64,000 nt of DNA from Ophiocordyceps camponoti-saundersi (nom. inval.) (taxonomy: Eukaryota; Ascomycota; Sordariomycetes; Hypocreales; Ophiocordycipitaceae). Below, in pieces: positions 57,623 through 64,000 of the stretch. A model generated the notes under the pieces. That model worked only from the letters and a program-made list of their open reading frames with translations, searched no databases and was not told the origin of the DNA. Position numbers and translations under genes: made by a program. Numbering within the stretch: position 1 is the first letter of the stretch; the number at the start of each line of letters is the position of its first letter. The stretch is taken from positions 94,883 through 158,882 of the forward strand of contig PDHQ01000069.1 of assembly GCA_003339415.1 (NCBI GenBank). The letters run 5' to 3'.

Positions 57623-60600
57623 ATGCCTCCTTCACCCCCCTACCGAGCACCCGACTCGCCTACGCCAGACTCCGACTCCGACCTCGACCTCGAACTTGCC
57701 ATTGACGAACTCGATCCCATCTCTACCGAGCCGCCGCCCACGGCAGCGTCTCGTCGCCGCCCTCCCGCTGCCGAGCAACGGACGTCGCGGATCGCGCTGC
57801 GAAACTTGCGCATGGGAAGTCTGCGACGCGCCCAGAAGCGAGGTCGCGGTTATGGCGATCTCGGCGCTGCTCGCGACCATTCGAACGATACCGACGGCTT
57901 CAGTAGCGGCAACGGCGATGACGATGTTCCGTTGCTGGGCGGCGACCAGTCGTCTCAAGCGCCGCGGCGTCGCGAGTCTCGCGTTCGCCTGCCCGCCTTC
58001 ATGTCCCGCACAGATGACGACGGGCCTCAAGATAAGCCCGACGATGACGCTTCCACATCGAGAACCGTCGTCGTTGGCTCCAATCAGGCCACGCGCTTTC
58101 CTGCCAACCTCGTGTCCAACGCCAAGTACACGGCTCTGACTTTCTTACCCATCACTCTCTACAACGAGTTCTCCTTCTTCTTTAACATGTATTTTCTGCT
58201 TGTCGCCCTTTCGCAGGCAATACCAGCCCTGCGCATTGGCTATCTATCCACCTATATCGCCCCCTTGGCCTTTGTACTCCTCATCACCATGGGCAAGGAG
58301 GCATACGACGACATTGAACGACGCAGGAGAGACACGGAAGCCAACTCGGAGCCCTACCGTGTCCTCGACTTCAGCGATCCCGAATCGAATACTTCCATGC
58401 TTCGGCCGCGCCGGCCACTCAAATCCGACACCATGAGGCGCGGTTCTCGGAGATCGAGGAGAAACGATCTTTCCGACATTCAAGAGGAGGACGACCCGGT
58501 TGACGCGGCCACGCCCTCATCACTTGTTCGGGAAATCAGTCGAAAATCCAAGGATCTCAAAGTCGGCCAGGTGCTCAAGCTGAGCAAGGGGCAGCGAGTG
58601 CCCGCCGATGTCGTCATCTTGCAGTGCTACACGGCCGACGGCTGCGCTGCTAAGGAACCCGCAGAAGAGGAAGCACTGCTGGCTCTTTCTGAGGAGGGTC
58701 AAGCCTCCAAGGGCAAGCAGCCAGCGGCTGAGGCGCTCATGCACGAGTCAGAGACCGGCACCGTTGGAGAGACGTTCATCCGGACGGATCAGCTCGACGG
58801 TGAAACGGACTGGAAGCTGAGACTGGCCAGTCCATTGACGCAGAAGTTACTGCCGGAAGAGTTCGTCCGCCTCCGCGTAACAGGCGGAAAACCCGACAAG
58901 GGAGTGAATGAGTTCTTCGGGACTTTGGAGCTGCTGCCTCCGCGTGAAGAAGCCTCTTCAAGCCAGGGGGAGGAGCACGCCAAGTCGTGGGCGCTTTCTA
59001 TCGACAACACGGCCTGGGCTAACACCGTCATCGCCTCGCAGGGCACGACGTTGGCCGTCATCATGTACACCGGCCCGCAGACTCGCTCTGCCCTATCAAC
59101 GGCGCCGTCACGATCTAAGACGGGCCTCCTCGAATATGAAATAAATTCTCTGACCAAGATCTTGTGCGCTCTGACGCTGGCTCTCTCCGTCGTTCTCGTC
59201 GCTCTTCAGGGATTTGAAAAGACCGGGGGAAATGTCTGGTATATCAAGATCATGCGCTTCCTGGTTCTCTTCTCGACTATTGTGCCCATTAGTCTTCGCG
59301 TAAATCTGGACCTTGGCAAGAGCGCCTACTCGAGATTCATCCAACGCGATCCCGGCATTCCCGGCGCCGTTGTGCGAACGAGCACGATCCCGGAAGACCT
59401 GGGGCGCATTGAGTACCTGCTCAGCGACAAGACGGGCACTCTCACGCAGAACGATATGGAGATGAAGAAGGTTCACGTTGGCACTGTCTCGTATGCCAAC
59501 GAGGCCATGGACGAGGTGGCCGCCTACGTTAGACAGGGATTCTGCACCACGGCAGACCAGCTCGTCACCCCGTCCTACTCGGCCGCCGTTAACGTCGGCA
59601 CGACTCGCACAAGGCGGGATATCGCGTCCCGCGTTCGCGACGTCGTCTTGGCCTTGGCGCTCTGCCACAATGTGACGCCTACGGTCGACACTGAGGACGG
59701 TAGGCAGGTGACGTCGTATCAGGCGTCGTCGCCGGACGAGATTGCCATTGTTAGATGGGCTGAGTCTGTCGGATTGAAGTTAGCCTCGCGCGACCGCAAG
59801 AGCATGACGTTGCAGTCGACGGAGAGTGGCCGGACTGTCGTCCGTGTCCGCATCCTCGACGTCTTCCCCTTTACGTCAGACGGCAAGCGGATGGGCATCA
59901 TCGTTCAATTCCAGGAAGACGTCAACGCGAACAACACAGATCTCGCTACCGGTGAAATTTGGTTCTACCAAAAGGGCGCAGACACTGTCATGAGCTCCAT
60001 CGTGGCGGCAAACGACTGGCTGGACGAGGAGACGGCCAACATGGCGCGAGAGGGCCTCCGCACGCTCGTCGTCGGCCGCAAGAAGCTCTCGGCCCAGCAG
60101 TATCGCGAGTTTTCGTCGCGGCATCACGAGGCTTCGCTGGCTCTCGCCGGCCGCGACGCCAAGCTTCAGGCCGTCGTTTCGCGTTACCTCGAAATCGACC
60201 TTGAGCTGCTGGGCGTGACAGGCGTCGAGGATAAACTGCAGCGGGACGTTAAGCCGTCGCTGGAGCTGCTGCGTAACGCTGGCATCAAGATCTGGATGCT
60301 GACGGGCGACAAGGTAGAGACGGCGAGGTGCGTGGCCGTCAGCTCCAAGCTTGTCGCCAGAGGCCAGTACATCTACACCGTTGCCCGGTTGAAGAAGAAG
60401 GACTACGCGCGCGATCATCTGGACTTCCTCCGCAGCAAGACGGACGCCTGCCTGCTCATTGACGGTGAGAGCCTGGCGCTTCTTCTGACGCACTTTCGGC
60501 TCGACTTCATTTCCATCGCTGTCCAGCTGCCGACAGTGGTGGCGTGCCGCTGCTCGCCGACGCAAAAGGCTGAAGTGGCCAAACTCATCAAGGACTACAC

Positions 60601-61547
60601 CAAGAAGCGCGTCTGCTGCATCGGCGACGGAGGCAACGACGTCTCCATGATCCAGGCCGCCGACGTTGGCGTCGGTATCGTCGGAAAGGAGGGTCGACAG
60701 GCCAGCCTGGCGGCCGACTTTTCCATCGAGCAATTTTGCCATCTCGTCAAGCTACTCGTCTGGCACGGACGCAACAGCTACAAGCGGAGCGCGAAGTTGG
60801 CGCAGTTTGTCATTCATCGCGGTCTCATCATTGCCGTCTGTCAGACCATGTACAGCATTGCACTTAAATTCGAGCCGGAGGGGCTTTACAAGGTATATCT
60901 CATTTGTCTTCATCTGTTTCTCTTCTAACCCCCTTTCTGCCTTCTCGCTAATGACCTACCTTCTTCAAGGATTGGCTTCTTGTGGGCTACGCAACCGTCT
61001 ACACGGCCGCGCCCGTCCTGTCCCTGGTTCTCGACCAGGACGTGGACGAAAACGTGGCCAACCTCTACCCGGAGCTCTACAAGGAGCTCACATCTGGGCG
61101 CTCGCTGTCGTACCGCACGTTCTTCGTTTGGGTTTTGGTGTCAATATACCAGGGAGGCATGATCCAGGGCTTGTCACAGCTCCTGACCGAAGTCGATGGC
61201 CCCAAGATGGTGGCCGTCAGCTACACGGTGCTGGTGCTCAACGAGCTCATCATGGTAGCCATCGAAATTACGACGTGGCACCCAGTCATGATTATCAGCA
61301 TTCTCGGAACCTTCCTCGTCTTTGCCGGGTCAATTCCCTTCTTGGGGGGGTATTTCGACCTGAAGTTCATCATCACACTGTCAGTTTCAAGCCGTCCTCG
61401 AGAGATTGTGGCTGACGTCGTTCTGGCAGGGGCTTCCTATGGCGCATTTTGGCCATCGGCGCCATTTCGCTCGTGCCGCCATACGCCGGCAAGTTGATAC
61501 GAAGAGCGATCAAACCTCCGTCTTACAGAAAGGTTCAAAGCAGGTAG
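57623..61547 (+). CDS. neo1: P4-type ATPase, Neo1-like phospholipid flippase
   Basis: Three exons, 57623-60892, 60970-61379 and 61430-61547; introns 60893-60969 and 61380-61429 (GTATAT and GTCAGT donors). The product is 1265 aa. The N-terminus is Asp/Ser- and Arg-rich. Neo1 landmarks include NAKYTALTFLPITLYNEFSF, IGYLSTYIAPLAF, FIRTDQLDGETDWKL, the phosphorylation site DKTGTLTQND (about residue 602), KGADTVM (nucleotide binding) and GDGGNDVSMIQAADVGVGI (about residue 1001). The last exon completes the tail FLWRILAIGAISLVPPYAG and KLIRRAIKPPSYRKVQSR. Neo1 flips phosphatidylethanolamine and phosphatidylserine at Golgi and endosomal membranes without a Cdc50 partner. It converges on cyc2, 184 bp away. 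Confidence 0.94.
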
Positions 61548-61730
61548 CTTTAGACGGCTGCGGTACAGGCGTTTCGGACTGAGAATGAAAGCTTTGGCTG
61601 CTTTGTGTGAAATTCCGAGGGAACGGATAGAAGACGACGCGCGAGTGGGGAAATAGAGAGTTAAGGCGTCGGTTGGGAATGGGAGATGTGGTTATTTTTA
61701 CACTCAACCTTGTTATAATGGCGATAAGAA

Positions 61731-62852
61731 TCAGAGCTTGAGTACAAGCCAGTCACGGGCAAGGCTTGGGTATCGTCTCTGCAATCGAGCTATCACGCCT
61801 CCGAGCGATCCTTGAGTCAGGGTGCCGCCCGACCAGATCTTGGGGCCCGCATAATGGGAGACGAAGCCGTCAGGCCCAGAGACGATGAAGAGATTTTTTC
61901 CGGCGGCCGAAGACGGGCACCGGCAACTGTCGTTCGGAGGGTCAAATTCGGAGGCGGAAGCGTGTAGAGCCTGGTCGTGGCACTGGCAATCGGTTGAGTC
62001 GGACGCAGGGAATGCAGAGGATGAAGGGAAGGAGGGGGTGGGAGGGGAGGGAGGGAGCAGCGCTCGTCGGATGTCCTCGTCTCGAAAGATGGAGCCATCT
62101 TCATCAATGGCGATGCGAATGTGCAAGCGAGAGCCGTAGCGGGCCTTCATCTGGCTCAACTGGACTGCAATCGAGCTTGGTTCCTCAAGCTGCGTACCCA
62201 GTTCACTCGGTGTGGGGCTGTGTAGCAATAGCAGATTCTTCCTCCACCAGGGGTGGGACGAGCGGGTCGACCGAATCTCGTCGGGCCGCCTCACGGCCCA
62301 AAGTAGGATGGCCGACGTGTCTGGTTTGTCGAGGACGGCGACTGCGGCCTGCATTGCTGGGGCGAGGCCAGTGCCGCCGGCGAGGAGGACCAGACGCTTC
62401 CGACAGCCTAGACGACGGGAAATATCGAAGCCTAGGTGAGGGCCTCGGAGCCATAGGTCATCCCCGACGGACAGACGGGTCAGGTATGCTGACATCTCCC
62501 CTCCTTCGACATGACGCAGATAGAAGCGGAGGCGGTTATCGTCGGTGCCACACGGTGGGAGAGGCGTGTAATGCCGAGCTATCTGAACCTCTGGCTGCTT
62601 GAACTCGACGGTCCATAGGCGGCCATGGCAAGGGATCACTGGCGGGGCGACGGTCAAGATAGTGGAAGAGGGCGAGACGGGCTCTCGTGCAGTGACGGGA
62701 GCGCGCACGAAGCGATCGCGGTCGCGGTCGGGCCATGATACGGAATGATGGTTGTAGGCAGCTGCGGAGAGGACAGCTGCGAGAGCGGCGGCAGCCGCAG
62801 CCAAGACAAGACGCGGTGGGTTGCTGGGCACCGCGGTTGAGGATGGGCTCAT
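61731..62852 (-). CDS. cyc2: Cytochrome c mitochondrial import factor Cyc2-like flavoprotein
   Basis: Single exon, 373 aa, from the ATG at 62852. A hydrophobic helix (residues about 14-33, Ala/Leu-rich) fits an inner-membrane anchor. The rest resembles ferredoxin-NADP/cytochrome b5 reductases: YTPLPP (FAD binding), EGGEMSAYLTRLSVGDDLWL, GPHLGFDI, LVLLAGGTGLAPAMQA (NAD-binding Gly-rich loop) and NLFIVSGPDGFVSHYAGPK. In yeast Cyc2 takes part in haem attachment to cytochrome c. A long Ser/Pro/Cys insert (about residues 265-315) lies between the NAD motifs; it is a loop expansion rather than a break. Confidence 0.85.
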   Translation of the reverse strand: MSPSSTAVPSNPPRLVLAAAAAALAAVLSAAAYNHHSVSWPDRDRDRFVRAPVTAREPVSPSSTILTVAPPVIPCHGRLWTVEFKQPEVQIARHYTPLPPCGTDDNRLRFYLRHVEGGEMSAYLTRLSVGDDLWLRGPHLGFDISRRLGCRKRLVLLAGGTGLAPAMQAAVAVLDKPDTSAILLWAVRRPDEIRSTRSSHPWWRKNLLLLHSPTPSELGTQLEEPSSIAVQLSQMKARYGSRLHIRIAIDEDGSIFRDEDIRRALLPPSPPTPSFPSSSAFPASDSTDCQCHDQALHASASEFDPPNDSCRCPSSAAGKNLFIVSGPDGFVSHYAGPKIWSGGTLTQGSLGGVIARLQRRYPSLARDWLVLKL

Positions 62853-64000
62853 GAGAAGCAGGTGAGCGGAACCTCAAGCGCAGGGTGGCGAAACTTGAGG
62901 GGGTGCAGAGAGCGAAAACGAGGAGGGGTAGAAAAGAGGGGATCAAGGAGAAAAGCTTGGAATGAAAGAGTAAAAGATAATCTATCGAAGACGTCTTTTG
63001 TCGTTCCGAATTCGTCGTCGTTCCGAGTTCTTCGTCGGTCGTCGTCGAGGGAGGATTGGGGGGCCTAAGTGGGGGAGGGGAGACGGACCGATCAATTCTC
63101 CGTCCCCTCTGCCACGTGATGACATGCAGCGCGGATCATCAATGTATGTATGTATGCAAATTCATATCAATCATGTGCATCGACCTTTTGTATGAAGTAG
63201 TTGCAGTGAAGGGCGGATGCTAGGGCGGATGCTACAGTGAAGATTGGCGTATGTGACCACTGAATGCACATGCTAAAAAGATGGGGTAGCAGAGTGCGTC
63301 ATAGCATAAAAGAACCGCTGTCTTGGCGAAAGCCCAACAGAGGGGAAATGAAGGGCAAGAAGGGGAGGGGGAAAACGAGAGGGGGAGGATGAGAGAGGGC
63401 ACGCCGAGGCACCGCGCAATGAACAAGGGCAACAGCTTGGTGGAGATGTGTATATTGTGTTTTGTTTTTTCCCCCGGGGGAGGGGGAGAGGGATGGGGAA
63501 GCATATTGAATTGTTCGTGATACTGTGATACAGAGGCTCTACACTATCTCTATGGATACCTTTACAGTCGAGTACTTTACAGTCTGCCACATATCCGTGC
63601 ATGTATGTATGTATATACATACCTATGTAAGTATGTGTGTATGCAGGTGTATGTATGTATTACAGTATGTATGTATTTACACTACCTAGGCATGAAGGTA
63701 GGTCGGTATGCATGTATGTATGTATGTAGGTATGTATGTATGTATGTGTGTGTATAATCCATCGATGCAAGGCCAAGAAGGGACCAGGCAGAGAAGGACA
63801 ATACCAGCAGGGAAGTATGTACATACATACATATGTACGAGCAGGAAGAGGAGCAAGAGAAAGGATACATAAAGAGTATTCATATTTGCCACGGCACCTA
63901 TTCCTATTAGACACGACACTCCTAGATTTAGCGGTACGTACCGAATTACTAAGGCATTTTCCGACCTACCCCACCACGTAACGTGATAGCGGTACAAGGC
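62853..64000. other. Right-end intergenic region with GTAT repeats
   Basis: No gene is seen. GA-rich sequence at about 63341-63400 and a dense series of GTAT/CATA repeats at about 63598-63750 and 63817-63836 dominate. The region is typical of expanded tetranucleotide tracts elsewhere in the window. Confidence 0.6.

Overview
The window looks like one stretch of a filamentous ascomycete chromosome, probably Sordariomycetes and most likely Hypocreales. This rests on 50-260 nt introns with CTNAC/CTGAC branch points, CT-rich leaders, housekeeping orthologues typical of filamentous fungi, and abundant CATA/GTAT tetranucleotide and TACCTAGGTA tracts. No bacterial, organellar, rRNA or tRNA signal was seen. 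A 10-N gap (17314-17323) lies in a poly-C region. Gene models were spliced by eye from donor/acceptor sites, reading phase and family knowledge; no alignments were run.

Layout. 0.2-7.6 kb: a hypothetical protein ending in a CaaX box, a CLPTM1-family membrane protein, a LOG-type phosphoribohydrolase and proteasome subunit alpha-6. 7.6-14.2 kb: gene-poor, with a 175-aa secreted protein and a His-rich secreted protein. 14.2-31.4 kb: housekeeping block with the mitochondrial tRNA-modifying GTPase Mss1, a 40-codon small ORF, glucosidase I (GH63), the snRNP 27 kDa protein, a formin, a small membrane protein and a RING-like protein. 31.4-49.4 kb: accessory island rich in secreted proteins. 49.5-62.9 kb: housekeeping block with Hus1, Sec16, the Neo1-type flippase and Cyc2. 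The right end is GTAT-repeat DNA.

The accessory island is the most interesting part. Its centrepiece is a nine-exon gene (36641-42166, minus) predicted to encode about 1624 aa: signal peptide, a NucA/NucB-like nuclease domain, a linker with three Lys-Arg (Kex2-type) sites, a complete GH55 exo-beta-1,3-glucanase and a Cys-rich C-terminal domain. It is transcribed divergently from a secreted LysM plus triple chitin-binding (CBM18) protein. A wall-degrading and wall-binding carrier joined to a nuclease, with a chitin-binding partner, resembles the logic of yeast killer toxins such as zymocin, but with a glucanase in place of a chitinase and all in one chromosomal gene. Next to it lies a decayed highly reducing polyketide synthase (34761-36470), recognisable from AT, DH and ER fragments broken by stops, frameshifts and deletions. 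Small secreted proteins, several with clear TATA boxes, surround the pair.

Other points: three GC-AG introns (two in the nuclease-glucanase gene, one in hus1), an 18-nt microexon in the GH63 gene, and an Mss1 whose catalytic FCVGK tail is carried by a 19-nt last exon.
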